From the NCBI RefSeq assembly GCF_003026475.1, contig NZ_PYMC01000007.1:170030-234029 (forward strand): a DNA stretch of 64,000 bases. Reading direction: 5' to 3'. This document shows, piece after piece, positions 1 through 7,890 of this stretch. The position numbers and the translations under genes were made by a program. The notes beneath the pieces are model-generated. The model saw nothing but the letters and a program-made list of their open reading frames with translations, ran no database searches and was not told the origin of the DNA. The DNA is from Photobacterium lipolyticum. Lineage in GTDB: Bacteria > Pseudomonadota > Gammaproteobacteria > Enterobacterales > Vibrionaceae. Positions within the stretch are counted from its first letter, which is position 1, and each line of letters begins with the position of its first letter.

Positions 1-121
1 GAAAGCAATCAAAAACGAAGATTTATTTACCAAGAATAGATGTTTTACTCTAGGTTTTGGAAAAAATTCCTCACCAGATAACTAAATCAACAAATAAAGT
101 TAATACCACTCGTCATGAATA

Positions 122-153
122 ATACCAATCGGTGCCATTACCCTGATTGGTAT
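122..153. repeat. Inverted repeat with 9-bp perfect arms downstream of glpG
   Basis: The arms ATACCAATC (122-130) and GATTGGTAT (145-153) are exact reverse complements around a 14-base loop. It lies past the 3' end of glpG, so it may act as a weak transcript end. It lacks a run of T on either strand, so it may equally be a dispersed palindromic element. Nothing else is recognisable in positions 1-263. Confidence 0.45.
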
Positions 154-263
154 ATACCCATTATCTGAATAGAACCACTATTCACTCAAATGGCAGCCTT
201 GACTAAAAGCCAATGAATTCTCGCTGAACTCTGCATCTTGAGATGGTTTGGGTATAAGATCAC

Positions 264-1100
264 TCAGCGGGTCTTTATCAGCTTAATGTCGACCAAAGCC
301 ATCGCACTGCCACTGATCAAACCAAATAAGTGGGCCATATTGGCCACTGACATACCTAAAGGCCCGGCAAAACCAATCACCAGCCAGACCAGCATGAAAA
401 CAACATAGGGTTTAGGAATAGATAAGCGCCTCTCCGGTGCTAACCAACCTGACCACCAGATATACCCAAGCAGGGCATATACAACCCCAGACAAACCGCC
501 AAAATTAGCACCATGAAGCCAGAACTGCGCAAAACCTGAAATGAGTGCCGACACCAGAAAAATCTGAACCAGCTTGCCGCCACCACTGTGGCGTTCCAGC
601 TGTCCCGCTAAAATCCACCACCACAGGCAGTTAAAGACGATATGCAAAGTCGAGAAATGGATCAGGGCGTGGGAGAAAAAGCGCCAGACTTGCCACTGAT
701 CACCGTTCATCAGCGGAAAGTGGAGCACATCAAATATCGGTTGCTGCAGCCCGAAGAACCACAGCAGATAAATGCCAATGACCACCACCATTACCGACAG
801 GCTGAAAGGGCCTGCCTGGGATTTGATCATGGCCATTAAACTCGGACTACCATAATGAAACTTGGCCGTACGGCTTTCTGCCACTTGCCACGACGCTGCC
901 TGATATTTTGCATTGTGAGGATTCGCCAGAAAAGCCGTTAATTCCGCTTCCGCTTCTATCAGGTGTTGTGAATCCGTTAACCAGAGTGCAAACACCCCCT
1001 CCGGCTCGGATGCCAGCGTTAATGTAATACCACGTGAGGCCATGTAATCAATAAAAGACTGTGCTTGGCGAGGGTTATTAAATCCGGCTAACCGATGCAT
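264..1100 (-). CDS. glpG: GlpG rhomboid intramembrane serine protease
   Basis: This is a 278-residue inner-membrane serine protease that cleaves substrates within or next to transmembrane segments. A soluble N-terminal domain of about 80 residues is followed by six predicted membrane helices. The catalytic dyad is visible as Ser204 in the GGLSG motif and His257 in the NMAHL motif. His148, His153 and Asn157 match the conserved oxyanion-side residues of the family. Length and order of motifs match E. coli GlpG (276 residues). It lies 3 bases downstream of glpE on the same strand, so the two are co-transcribed. The glpR gene that often follows is outside the window. Confidence 0.96.
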   Translation of the reverse strand: MHRLAGFNNPRQAQSFIDYMASRGITLTLASEPEGVFALWLTDSQHLIEAEAELTAFLANPHNAKYQAASWQVAESRTAKFHYGSPSLMAMIKSQAGPFSLSVMVVVIGIYLLWFFGLQQPIFDVLHFPLMNGDQWQVWRFFSHALIHFSTLHIVFNCLWWWILAGQLERHSGGGKLVQIFLVSALISGFAQFWLHGANFGGLSGVVYALLGYIWWSGWLAPERRLSIPKPYVVFMLVWLVIGFAGPLGMSVANMAHLFGLISGSAMALVDIKLIKTR

Positions 1101-1103
1101 CTA

Positions 1104-1430
1104 TTACTCCGCTGAATATGGCAACGCCTGTCGGCGCCAGCCTTCAAAACCACCCTCAAGACTATACACTGTTTCATAACCTTGATTAATCAGATATTGG
1201 GCCGCACCCTGACTACTTACACCGTGATAACACATCACAATCACAGGTTGCTCAAAATCAACCCGATCCATAAATTCAACCATCGTATCATTGGTCAGAT
1301 GAAACGCCTGTTCAGGATGAGCCAAAGCAAATGACTGCGGATCCCTGATATCAACCAGTACCGCTTCAGATCCTGCCTGCTGTAATAAAGTGTACGCCTT
1401 CTCTGCCGAGATATGTTCAAACTGCTCCAT
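1104..1430 (-). CDS. glpE: GlpE thiosulfate sulfurtransferase (rhodanese)
   Basis: This is a single-domain rhodanese of 108 residues that transfers sulfane sulfur from thiosulfate to a thiophilic acceptor in the cytoplasm. The active-site loop reads CYHGVSS with the catalytic Cys at residue 67. The DIRDPQSFA segment is typical of GlpE. I place the start at 1430 rather than 1442 because GAGG lies 6-7 bases upstream of that ATG and the N-terminus (MEQFEHIS) then aligns with E. coli GlpE (MDQFECIN). It is the first gene of the glpE-glpG operon. Upstream lies the 470-base gap with DnaA boxes. Confidence 0.95.
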   Translation of the reverse strand: MEQFEHISAEKAYTLLQQAGSEAVLVDIRDPQSFALAHPEQAFHLTNDTMVEFMDRVDFEQPVIVMCYHGVSSQGAAQYLINQGYETVYSLEGGFEGWRRQALPYSAE

Positions 1431-1589
1431 TGACTGCCTCATCTATTGTTGATCTTTATGCGTCATCATTGCCGCAAAAATGTGATGATCATCCACTACG
1501 GGATCCTATCGCTTTTAAAGCGGCGCATTTTATACTGCACTTATTGTACCTCACTCAGTTACTCACAACCTTGCACATAATGTAAGGTC

Positions 1590-1598
1590 TTATCCACA
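1590..1598 (+). promoter_or_regulatory. DnaA box (perfect consensus)
   Basis: TTATCCACA matches the high-affinity DnaA box consensus at all nine positions. It is one of two perfect boxes in the rpoH-glpE gap. Confidence 0.6.
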
Positions 1599-1771
1599 CT
1601 TGAAACTCGCGCTGAAACTCAACAATTACAGGGCTTAGCGATCAGCCGTTCCATCTTACCCCGCCGCCACTGATCATATTTCAACCAGCTGTGGAAAAGC
1701 CTGTGAATTGCGTTGATAATGTGTCTAATTAAAATAGGATCCACTACATATAGATTGGATCCGTCACAAGC

Positions 1772-1780
1772 TGTGGATAA
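1772..1780 (-). promoter_or_regulatory. DnaA box (perfect consensus, reverse orientation)
   Basis: TGTGGATAA is the exact reverse complement of the DnaA consensus, 173 bases from the first box and pointing toward it. A weaker copy, TGTGGATAG, follows at 1881-1889. Confidence 0.6.
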
Positions 1781-1840
1781 CTATCGGGGTAATTCACAGT
1801 GATACTCACAAGTGTGAGTTATCTCTCAATATTCAGGCAT

Positions 1841-1867
1841 AAAAAAACCGACTCTTGGCCGGTTTCT
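1841..1867 (-). terminator. Terminator of rpoH
   Basis: On the minus strand the stem AAACCG/CGGTTT (arms at 1845-1850 and 1860-1865) is followed by a run of T, 36 bases past the rpoH stop codon. Confidence 0.7.
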
Positions 1868-1902
1868 TATCGTCATCCATTGTGGATAGCTGAGCAGGAT
1901 CC

Positions 1903-2763
1903 TCAGAACACGTCACCAACCGCTTGCTTCAGTTTTTTCATGGCGTTTTTCTCTAGCTGTCGGATCCTTTCCGCTGACACACCATAATGATCAGCCAGAT
2001 CCTGCAATGTGGACTTATCATCGTCTAACCAGCGAGAACGAACTATGTGCTGACTACGATCATCCAGCCCCGCCAAGGCATTCGACAAACGGTTATTGGC
2101 GTGGCTTTCCCAGTTATTTTCTTCATAACTTAGGGCGACATCGGAAGATTTATCTTCAAGGAAATACACGGGAGCGGTATAGCTGACATCGCGATCATCA
2201 TCTTCCGTCGGCATCTCAAATGCCGGATCCTGTGCCGCCAGACGGGATTCCATCTCACGCACTTCTGAGGCATTCACACCAAGTTGCTCTGCAACCATTT
2301 CAACTTCGGCATTGTTAAACCAACCCAGGCGTTTCTTTGCCTTGCGCAAGTTAAAAAACAGTTTACGCTGGGCTTTGGTCGTCGCAACTTTTACGATACG
2401 CCAGTTACGTAACACGTATTCATGAATTTCAGCTTTAATCCAATGCACCGCAAAAGAGACCAACCGTACCCCGACTTCAGGGTTGAAGCGTTTTACCGCT
2501 TTCATCAGGCCAATGTTACCTTCCTGCACCAGATCGGCCATTGGCAAACCATAACCAGAATAGCCACGGGCAACATGCACAACAAAACGCAGATGAGACA
2601 TCACTAAGCTTTTCGCAGAGTCAATGTCCCCCTCGTAATGCAGACGCTCCGCCAACTCTTTCTCTCGCTCCGCTGACAACATAGGGTAGCGGTTGACGGT
2701 CTGGATATAACTATCCAGGCTATCTGCAGAAACCAGAGCCATTGAATACATCGCTTTTGTCAT
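1903..2763 (-). CDS. rpoH: RpoH, heat-shock sigma factor sigma-32
   Basis: This 286-residue sigma-70 family factor directs RNA polymerase to heat-shock promoters. Region 2 (about residues 50-125) contains the [17 protein letters not shown] core-binding and -10 recognition segment. The RpoH box ([13 protein letters not shown], about residues 132-144) distinguishes it from RpoD and RpoS. Region 4 helix-turn-helix ([19 protein letters not shown]) lies near the C-terminus. GAGG lies 7 bases before the ATG. Upstream on the minus strand a TTGCAA ... CATTAT pair with an 18-base spacer could be a promoter. It sits downstream of ftsYEX on the same strand, as in E. coli, but 149 bases apart, so it probably has its own promoters. 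Confidence 0.97.
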   Translation of the reverse strand: MTKAMYSMALVSADSLDSYIQTVNRYPMLSAEREKELAERLHYEGDIDSAKSLVMSHLRFVVHVARGYSGYGLPMADLVQEGNIGLMKAVKRFNPEVGVRLVSFAVHWIKAEIHEYVLRNWRIVKVATTKAQRKLFFNLRKAKKRLGWFNNAEVEMVAEQLGVNASEVREMESRLAAQDPAFEMPTEDDDRDVSYTAPVYFLEDKSSDVALSYEENNWESHANNRLSNALAGLDDRSQHIVRSRWLDDDKSTLQDLADHYGVSAERIRQLEKNAMKKLKQAVGDVF

Positions 2764-2912
2764 GCAAAAACCTCATGTGTTTTGTGTTTTTTTATACCAA
2801 TGCAACGCTATGTGAACATCCATAACGTCATATGAACCTGCAATAATGCCAAGAAAACGGGTCACTTTGCAAGCGGGTCGCATAATCTACATCATTTGTA
2901 GACTCAAAAATG

Positions 2913-3839
2913 TCAGACAGGTTCAATTTCTTTCAAGTGACGTCCGGCAGAAAGCCGCGCCGCCAACAAACCAAGAAAAGAAGCGGTCATCAGTAAAATC
3001 AAGCTTTCATCCCAGCCCAGGCCGACTAACCGGAAGCTGTTATCATAAAGCGCAGCCAGTTTAGCAACGGCGCCGTCAAGAAGTATAGTCACTATCGCAG
3101 TTAGTACCCAGGCGATAATCGCCCCAATTAATCCGTACCACACCCCGACATACAGGTAAGGACGGAGAATAAAGCTGTCTGTCGCCCCGACCATTTTCAT
3201 CACTTGTATTTCATCTTTCTGATTCAGAACCTGCAGGCGCAGAGTATTACCGACAATTAAGAATACGGCAAACAGCATTAACCCTGACATCAACAACGCT
3301 AAGGTTACGGCCAGCTCTTTGATTGCAGCCAGACGTTGCAGCCAGTCACTGTCCAGGCGTACTTCATCAACGCTTGGCTGGGTACGAATTTTTGCTGCCA
3401 GCTCTGTGGCTTTCTCACTGCTTTGCCAGGCGGGGACCGGACGTACAATCACCACCGCCGGCAACGGATTTTCATCTAACAGGCTTAACGCCTGTTCAAA
3501 GCCGGCATGCTCACGGAAATCCAGCAAGCCTTGCTGCGGAGAAACATAATCGACCGCCTCAATTTCAGGCCAGTCCTGGATTTGTTCCGTAAAGCGTATG
3601 GCCGCCGGCTCAGCCGCACCACGCTCTAAATACAGCGTAAGCTGCGTGGGGTTCTGCCAGGGCTGTGCCACCAGCGTGATGTTTTTCGCCAGCAAGTAAA
3701 AACTGGCCGGCAGGGTTAAGGCAAACGCCAACACAGCCAGGGTTAAGATATTGCCCAATGGCCGCTGTATCAGATCGTTGAGCGCCTCGATACCTTGCTG
3801 TTTATGAATTGCAAAAAAGCCAATCTGATTACGCGCCAT
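2913..3839 (-). CDS. ftsX: FtsX, cell-division ABC-type permease subunit
   Basis: This 308-residue inner-membrane protein partners FtsE and controls septal peptidoglycan hydrolysis by activating periplasmic amidase activators such as EnvC. Four membrane helices are visible at about residues 30-51, 176-198, 228-254 and 279-298. A large periplasmic loop lies between the first two (about 52-175). The NTLRLQVLNQKDEIQVMKMVGA segment after helix 2 is the family signature. Its start codon overlaps the end of ftsE by 11 bases, giving translational coupling. Length agrees with Vibrio and E. coli FtsX (about 320-350). Confidence 0.96.
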   Translation of the reverse strand: MARNQIGFFAIHKQQGIEALNDLIQRPLGNILTLAVLAFALTLPASFYLLAKNITLVAQPWQNPTQLTLYLERGAAEPAAIRFTEQIQDWPEIEAVDYVSPQQGLLDFREHAGFEQALSLLDENPLPAVVIVRPVPAWQSSEKATELAAKIRTQPSVDEVRLDSDWLQRLAAIKELAVTLALLMSGLMLFAVFLIVGNTLRLQVLNQKDEIQVMKMVGATDSFILRPYLYVGVWYGLIGAIIAWVLTAIVTILLDGAVAKLAALYDNSFRLVGLGWDESLILLMTASFLGLLAARLSAGRHLKEIEPV

Positions 3840-4497
3840 GTGCCATCTCCCGCAGGTGACCTTGCTGTAAGTCTAATCGACGATAATTACGGGTCGATAA
3901 CAATGAGGTGTCGTGAGTCGCCATCAGCACGCAGACGCCGACCCGATTAAATTCTTCGAACAGACGCATCACTTGCTGTGATAGCTCTGCATCAAGGTTA
4001 CCGGTGGGTTCATCAGCCAGTAGCAGCATAGGTTTATTGACCACGGCACGAGCAATCCCCACCCGCTGCTGCTCTCCCCCCGATAACTGGATCGGCAGGC
4101 AGCGCGCTTTGTCGAGCAAACCGACTTTATCAAGCGCGGCAGATACCCGACGCTTGATATCATTTTCAGGGACTTGCTCTACCCGCAAAGGTAACGCCAC
4201 GTTATCGTAAACCGTGCGGTTCATCAGCAATTTATGGTCCTGAAAAATAATCCCGATATTACGCCGTAAAAACGGGATCTGTTTGTTTTCGAGCCGGGTG
4301 ATCTCATGGTCATTAAAATAGATACGGCCATCACTTGGCCGCTCTATCGCGCAGATCAGTTTCAGCAAGGTACTCTTACCCGCACCGGAGTGCCCGGTTA
4401 AAAATGCCATATCTGCCGGCTGCAGATGAAAATCCACTTTTTGCAGGGCTTGCCTGCCGCCACGATAGGCTTTACTTACCTGCTGAAACCGAATCAC
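3829..4497 (-). CDS. ftsE: FtsE, cell-division ATP-binding protein
   Basis: This 222-residue ABC ATPase forms the FtsEX complex that links the divisome to cell-wall hydrolysis. Walker A is GHSGAGKST (about residues 35-43). The signature motif LSGGEQQR (about 139-146) and Walker [13 protein letters not shown] (about 159-170) are intact, followed by a conserved ATHD switch histidine. It lies 3 bases after ftsY and overlaps ftsX, so ftsY-ftsE-ftsX is a tight operon as in E. coli. Confidence 0.97.
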   Translation of the reverse strand: MIRFQQVSKAYRGGRQALQKVDFHLQPADMAFLTGHSGAGKSTLLKLICAIERPSDGRIYFNDHEITRLENKQIPFLRRNIGIIFQDHKLLMNRTVYDNVALPLRVEQVPENDIKRRVSAALDKVGLLDKARCLPIQLSGGEQQRVGIARAVVNKPMLLLADEPTGNLDAELSQQVMRLFEEFNRVGVCVLMATHDTSLLSTRNYRRLDLQQGHLREMAHGA

Positions 4498-4500
4498 ACT

Positions 4501-5769
4501 CTATTCCTCGTCACTAAACAGCGCTTCAATAAACTCATCCGCGGCAAATGGTCGCAGATCATCAATACCTTCACCAATACCGATATAGCGAATTGGGATA
4601 TTGAACTGATCGGCGACGGCAAAGATCACCCCGCCTTTGGCTGTACCATCCAGTTTGGAAATAGTAATACCTGAAACCGGCGCCACTTCACTGAACAATT
4701 TAGCCTGACTGATGGCGTTTTGACCAGTCCCCGCATCAACTGTCAGCATAATTTCATGCGGCGCAGCAGGATCAACCTTTTTCATTACGCGGACAATTTT
4801 GCGTAATTCTTCCATCAGGTTGCCTTTATTCTGCAGACGACCCGCAGTATCTGCGATCACAACATCAACATTGCGCGCTTTCGCCGATTCTATCGCATCA
4901 TAGATAACAGACGCACTGTCCGCCCCGGTATGCTGGGCGATCACTGGTACATTATTACGCTCACCCCATACCTGAAGTTGCTCTACTGCCGCCGCACGGA
5001 ACGTATCACCGGCCGCCAACATGACAGACTTCCCTTCAGCCTGAAACTGCTTCGCCAGCTTGCCGATCGTCGTCGTTTTACCGACCCCGTTTACGCCCAC
5101 CATCAGAATAACAAAAGGTTTCTTGTTGGTATCGACAACCAGAGGCTGTTCAACCTGCGCCAGCATGCTGGCTAATTCTTCTTTTAGTAAACCATAGAGA
5201 GCTTCACCGTCTTTGAGTTCCTTACGGTTCGCTTTTTCTGTCAGGTTTTCAATGATTTTCAATGTGGTATCCATTCCCACATCAGCTATCAGTAACTGCT
5301 CTTCCAGCTCTTCAAACAAATCATCATCAATTTTCTTGCCACGAAACAGACCCGAAAAGCCAGAACCAATATTGGTTTTGGTTTTCTTTAAACCCCGCAT
5401 TAAGCGGGTAAAGAAACCTTCGGTTTTTGGTTTCTCCTGTTCGTGCACCACGGCTTCAGTTGTCGACTTGGCCGCCGCTAGCGCTTCCACATCTTCTTCA
5501 GCAACCTTCGTCGCCGCTAATGCTTCCGCCTCTTCTGCCGCCTTCGCCGCAGCTAACGCTTCCGCTTCTTCTGCCGCCTTCGCCGCAGCTAACGCTTCCG
5601 CTTCTTGCTGGGCTGCCCCCTCTGCTTGCTCCTTTTGTTCAGTTGATTGCTGAGAATCAACATCTGTTTCTACAGTCTGTTTTTCTGTTGTTTGGTCGGT
5701 TTGCTCGGTTTGTTCCTCAGAACCAAAACCCAGCCACGAAAATAATCCGCGTTTCTTTTTCTCTGCCAT
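4501..5769 (-). CDS. ftsY: FtsY, signal-recognition-particle receptor
   Basis: This SRP-type GTPase docks ribosome-nascent-chain-SRP complexes at the membrane. From the chosen ATG at 5769 (AGGA 7 bases upstream) it has 422 residues. A TTG two codons upstream is less likely. The acidic, Ala-rich A domain (1-120) contains a near-perfect 12-residue repeat (about 56-103). The NG domain follows, with G1 GVNGVGKTTT (225-234), DTAGRLQNK and a terminal GIGEGIDDLRPF segment. The A domain is variable in length between species. First gene of ftsYEX, divergent from rsmD with an 84-base gap. Confidence 0.97.
   Translation of the reverse strand: MAEKKKRGLFSWLGFGSEEQTEQTDQTTEKQTVETDVDSQQSTEQKEQAEGAAQQEAEALAAAKAAEEAEALAAAKAAEEAEALAATKVAEEDVEALAAAKSTTEAVVHEQEKPKTEGFFTRLMRGLKKTKTNIGSGFSGLFRGKKIDDDLFEELEEQLLIADVGMDTTLKIIENLTEKANRKELKDGEALYGLLKEELASMLAQVEQPLVVDTNKKPFVILMVGVNGVGKTTTIGKLAKQFQAEGKSVMLAAGDTFRAAAVEQLQVWGERNNVPVIAQHTGADSASVIYDAIESAKARNVDVVIADTAGRLQNKGNLMEELRKIVRVMKKVDPAAPHEIMLTVDAGTGQNAISQAKLFSEVAPVSGITISKLDGTAKGGVIFAVADQFNIPIRYIGIGEGIDDLRPFAADEFIEALFSDEE
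5461..5604 (-). repeat. 36-bp tandem repeat inside ftsY
   Basis: The FtsY acidic domain holds four consecutive copies of a 12-residue unit close to EAEALAAAKAAE (residues 56-103). The first two copies are identical in DNA as well as in protein; the third and fourth are degenerate. Copy number could change by slippage without breaking the frame. Confidence 0.8.
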
Positions 5770-5853
5770 TGGCAAATCCTAGCCCTTGATTGGTACAATT
5801 TGCAGTCTAAAAACAGGTGTATACTATCATTTTCTAAACGGTCGAAAAAAGTT

Positions 5854-6459
5854 ATGACGAGACACAGGCAACAAACGGGACGAAATGTGCAAAATAATCG
5901 CCGGGAAGGGTTCATCAGAATCATCAGTGGCCGTTTGCGCGGACGAAAACTCCCTGTTCATGATGTCGAAGGGCTAAGGCCCACAACAGACCGGGTAAAA
6001 GAGACCGTTTTCAATTGGTTAGCACAAGATATCTACCAGGCAAGATGCCTCGATCTGTTTGCTGGCAGTGGCAGTTTAGGGTTTGAAGCCCTGTCTCGTG
6101 GTGCAGAATACATCACCATGCTGGAATTAGATAAAAAAGCGGCCAATCAGCTACAACAGAACCTCGCCACTATCGGTGAAACCAATGCGGAGGTGATCAA
6201 TACTGACAGCCTGAAGTATTTAGCGCAGCCAGGTACACCTCATGATGTGGTGTTTATCGATCCGCCCTTCCGTAAAGATTTGATACAAAATGTCATCGAA
6301 CGGCTGGAAGCCAACCACTGGCTCACTCCCCATGCAATGATTTATATTGAAGCGGAGAAAGAATTGGGTGAACTCACGACGCCGGCACACTGGCGTTTGC
6401 ACCGTGAAAAAACAGCCGGTCAGGTCTGTTACCGTTTATTCGAAAGAGAGGAAGCATGA
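5854..6459 (+). CDS. rsmD: RsmD, 16S rRNA m2G966 methyltransferase
   Basis: This 201-residue SAM-dependent enzyme methylates the N2 of G966 in 16S rRNA. The SAM-binding motif DLFAGSGSLGFEALSRGA is at about residues 67-84. The catalytic DPPF motif is at 136-139. The N-terminal RIISGRLRGRKLP segment is characteristic. I prefer the ATG at 5854 over an in-frame ATG at 5800, because the extra 18 residues are unlike the family. It is divergent from ftsY and overlaps yhhL by 4 bases (ATGA), as in E. coli. Confidence 0.95.
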   Translation: MTRHRQQTGRNVQNNRREGFIRIISGRLRGRKLPVHDVEGLRPTTDRVKETVFNWLAQDIYQARCLDLFAGSGSLGFEALSRGAEYITMLELDKKAANQLQQNLATIGETNAEVINTDSLKYLAQPGTPHDVVFIDPPFRKDLIQNVIERLEANHWLTPHAMIYIEAEKELGELTTPAHWRLHREKTAGQVCYRLFEREEA

Positions 6460-6722
6460 AGGCGCTGATCACATTAGCGAAAGCCGCTATCGGTTTTGTC
6501 TGGCTGATACTACTGATTAATATCTTTTACCCGTTCCCTGGGGTAGCGGCCATCGCGCTGTACATCATGACAGGATTTTTATTTATGATGCATGGTTTGC
6601 AGATGTTGATTTTCATCGGGGCATTTGGCGACAAGATCAATATGTCGAAATGGGAAAAAGGGTCAATTCTGATCTTTGGTATCTTTGCCCTGTTAGATAT
6701 TCGCCGTAAGCATATGATGTGA
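6456..6722 (+). CDS. yhhL: DUF1145 small membrane protein (YhhL-like)
   Basis: This 88-residue protein has three hydrophobic stretches (about 5-26, 28-44, 44-58) and a short charged C-terminus ending LDIRRKHMM. Its size, position and 4-base overlap with rsmD match E. coli YhhL (DUF1145), whose function is unknown. No catalytic motif is visible. It is followed by a palindromic repeat rather than a typical terminator. Confidence 0.85.
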   Translation: MKALITLAKAAIGFVWLILLINIFYPFPGVAAIALYIMTGFLFMMHGLQMLIFIGAFGDKINMSKWEKGSILIFGIFALLDIRRKHMM

Positions 6723-6731
6723 AAATGTAGA

Positions 6732-6775
6732 TACGAGAAGCGAGGTTACTAGATTCTAGGATCTCGCCACTCGTA
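6732..6775. repeat. Nested palindrome, CTAG-containing dispersed element
   Basis: Outer arms TACGAG-aag-CGAG (6732-6744) and CTCG-cca-CTCGTA (6763-6775) pair around an inner perfect palindrome CTAGA-T-TCTAG (6749-6759). The right edge contains ACTCGTAACTC (6769-6779), found again at 41225-41235. It lies between convergent yhhL and yhgN and may terminate transcription both ways, though it lacks T-runs. Confidence 0.6.
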
Positions 6776-6781
6776 ACTCAG

Positions 6782-7378
6782 TTATAAACCGATTTCCAGG
6801 TACTTACGTAACCCGTCTAAGAACATCTGGGTTGCAATCATGATCAGCAACAAGCCCATCAGCCTTTCAACCGCTTTCAACCCTTTCTCGCCCAACAGGC
6901 GGTTGAAGACCTCGTAGAACATCAGGATAACAAACGACGCTCCCCACGCGAGTATGACCGCGAACGCCCAGTCCCAGATCCGAGTTGGATCCTGGTTTGA
7001 CAGCAACAATAACGATGCCAGCACTGATGGTCCGGCTATCATGGGTATTGCCATTGGCACCAGGAAGGGTTCTTCACCTGCCGCCAACCCAGTTACACCA
7101 CCCGGCTGCGGGAAGATCATCCTAATCGCAATCAGGAACAAAATAATCCCGCCGGAAATACTGACCGTTTCTGTCGAGACATGCAGGAACGTCAGCATCT
7201 GTTTACCGCCAAACAAAAACAGCAACAGAATAACCAGCGCAAAGCACAGCTCGCGAACCATGATAAATCGTCGACGTTTCGGCTCAATATGCCGCAGGAT
7301 CGACAACATTACCGGTAAATTACCCAGCGGATCCATGATTAAAAATAACATGACCGCCGCAGACATTATTTCCACAGG
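6782..7378 (-). CDS. yhgN: MarC/YhgN family inner-membrane protein
   Basis: This polytopic membrane protein (about 198 residues, six predicted helices) belongs to the MarC family (UPF0056), whose role is not established. The segments LIMDPLGNLPVMLSIL, ISGGIILFLIAIRMIFP and LLGEKGLKAVERLMGL match E. coli YhgN closely. The open frame runs upstream to 7501. I choose the GTG at 7378 because GAGG sits 8 bases before it and the N-terminus then aligns with YhgN. Convergent with yhhL. Confidence 0.9.
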   Translation of the reverse strand, partial: PVEIMSAAVMLFLIMDPLGNLPVMLSILRHIEPKRRRFIMVRELCFALVILLLFLFGGKQMLTFLHVSTETVSISGGIILFLIAIRMIFPQPGGVTGLAAGEEPFLVPMAIPMIAGPSVLASLLLLSNQDPTRIWDWAFAVILAWGASFVILMFYEVFNRLLGEKGLKAVERLMGLLLIMIATQMFLDGLRKYLEIGL

Positions 7379-7542
7379 GCAGACCTCAAACAGAGATTCG
7401 TAATACGAAGTAAGATGAAAAACAATAATATCAGCCGGACAGCTGATTAAGAGCAGGGGAGTATAACAAACGAACAAAAAGGTGGCGATGAAAACTGCCA
7501 CCTCAATCAGAATTAAACCGCTATTTTTTACCCATCAGCTGA

Positions 7543-7785
7543 TTAGTGACTGCACATACGTTCACGGTTCGCCGCAATAGTCTCGCCATCCTGAACGACT
7601 TTTTGGCGATCAAGTAAAAATGCTAACAATGCTTCAAACGTTAAGTCTTGCTGGCTACAAGTGTAGAAACGGACATCTTCGCCATATTCAGCAACGACTG
7701 CTTGCTTTAGGGAAACTAAGGTATACGACGCGTTTTCAGCAAGCAGCATATTTAACACATTGTGACCATGGACTGATTGGCTCAT
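7543..7785 (-). CDS. yecH: DUF2492 (YecH-like) small protein
   Basis: This 80-residue cytoplasmic protein shares with E. coli YecH the N-terminal SVHGHNVLNMLL motif, a central RFYTCS motif and a C-terminal MCSH ending. The conserved His and Cys residues suggest metal binding, but that is inference and no function is known. The open frame extends to an ATG at 7869. The ATG at 7785 is preferred because similarity to YecH begins there. Neighbours on the same strand are yhhN upstream and yhgN downstream, with gaps too wide for a tight operon. Confidence 0.85.
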   Translation of the reverse strand: MSQSVHGHNVLNMLLAENASYTLVSLKQAVVAEYGEDVRFYTCSQQDLTFEALLAFLLDRQKVVQDGETIAANRERMCSH

Positions 7786-7890
7786 AGTAGTACTCGCAAC
7801 ATAAGGGGCTTGGCCGTTATTTAACCATGCTGACGAAGGGACGTTTTGACCCAGAACAAATAAATGCATTTAAAATGCATCTTATGCAAT

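Larger units (their letters stand above)
1443..1902. other. Gap between rpoH and glpE: DnaA boxes, GATC sites, palindromes
   Basis: This 460-base gap has no convincing gene. It contains two perfect 9-base DnaA boxes in opposite orientation: TTATCCACA at 1590-1598, and TGTGGATAA at 1772-1780. Two degenerate copies are seen: TGTGGAAAA at 1690-1698 and TGTGGATAG at 1881-1889. Eight GATC (Dam) sites start at 1451, 1487, 1502, 1640, 1672, 1738, 1758 and 1898, where about two would be expected by chance. The glpEG promoter should also lie here. A perfect palindrome is at 1804-1819 and the rpoH terminator at 1841-1867. Confidence 0.6.

Noticed and set aside
1443..1902. A chromosomal replication origin or a second-chromosome trigger site (crtS)
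   Set aside because: The gap lacks AT-rich 13-mers and the usual gidA/mioC or known crtS neighbours. Only a DnaA-binding region can be supported.
5213..5789. Long plus-strand frames opposite ftsY
   Set aside because: They mirror the Ala/Glu repeat of FtsY on the other strand, and the composition is fully explained by that gene.
7379..7501. N-terminal extension of YhgN starting at 7501
   Set aside because: The extra residues are unlike the family, and a GAGG-preceded GTG at 7378 aligns with the E. coli start.
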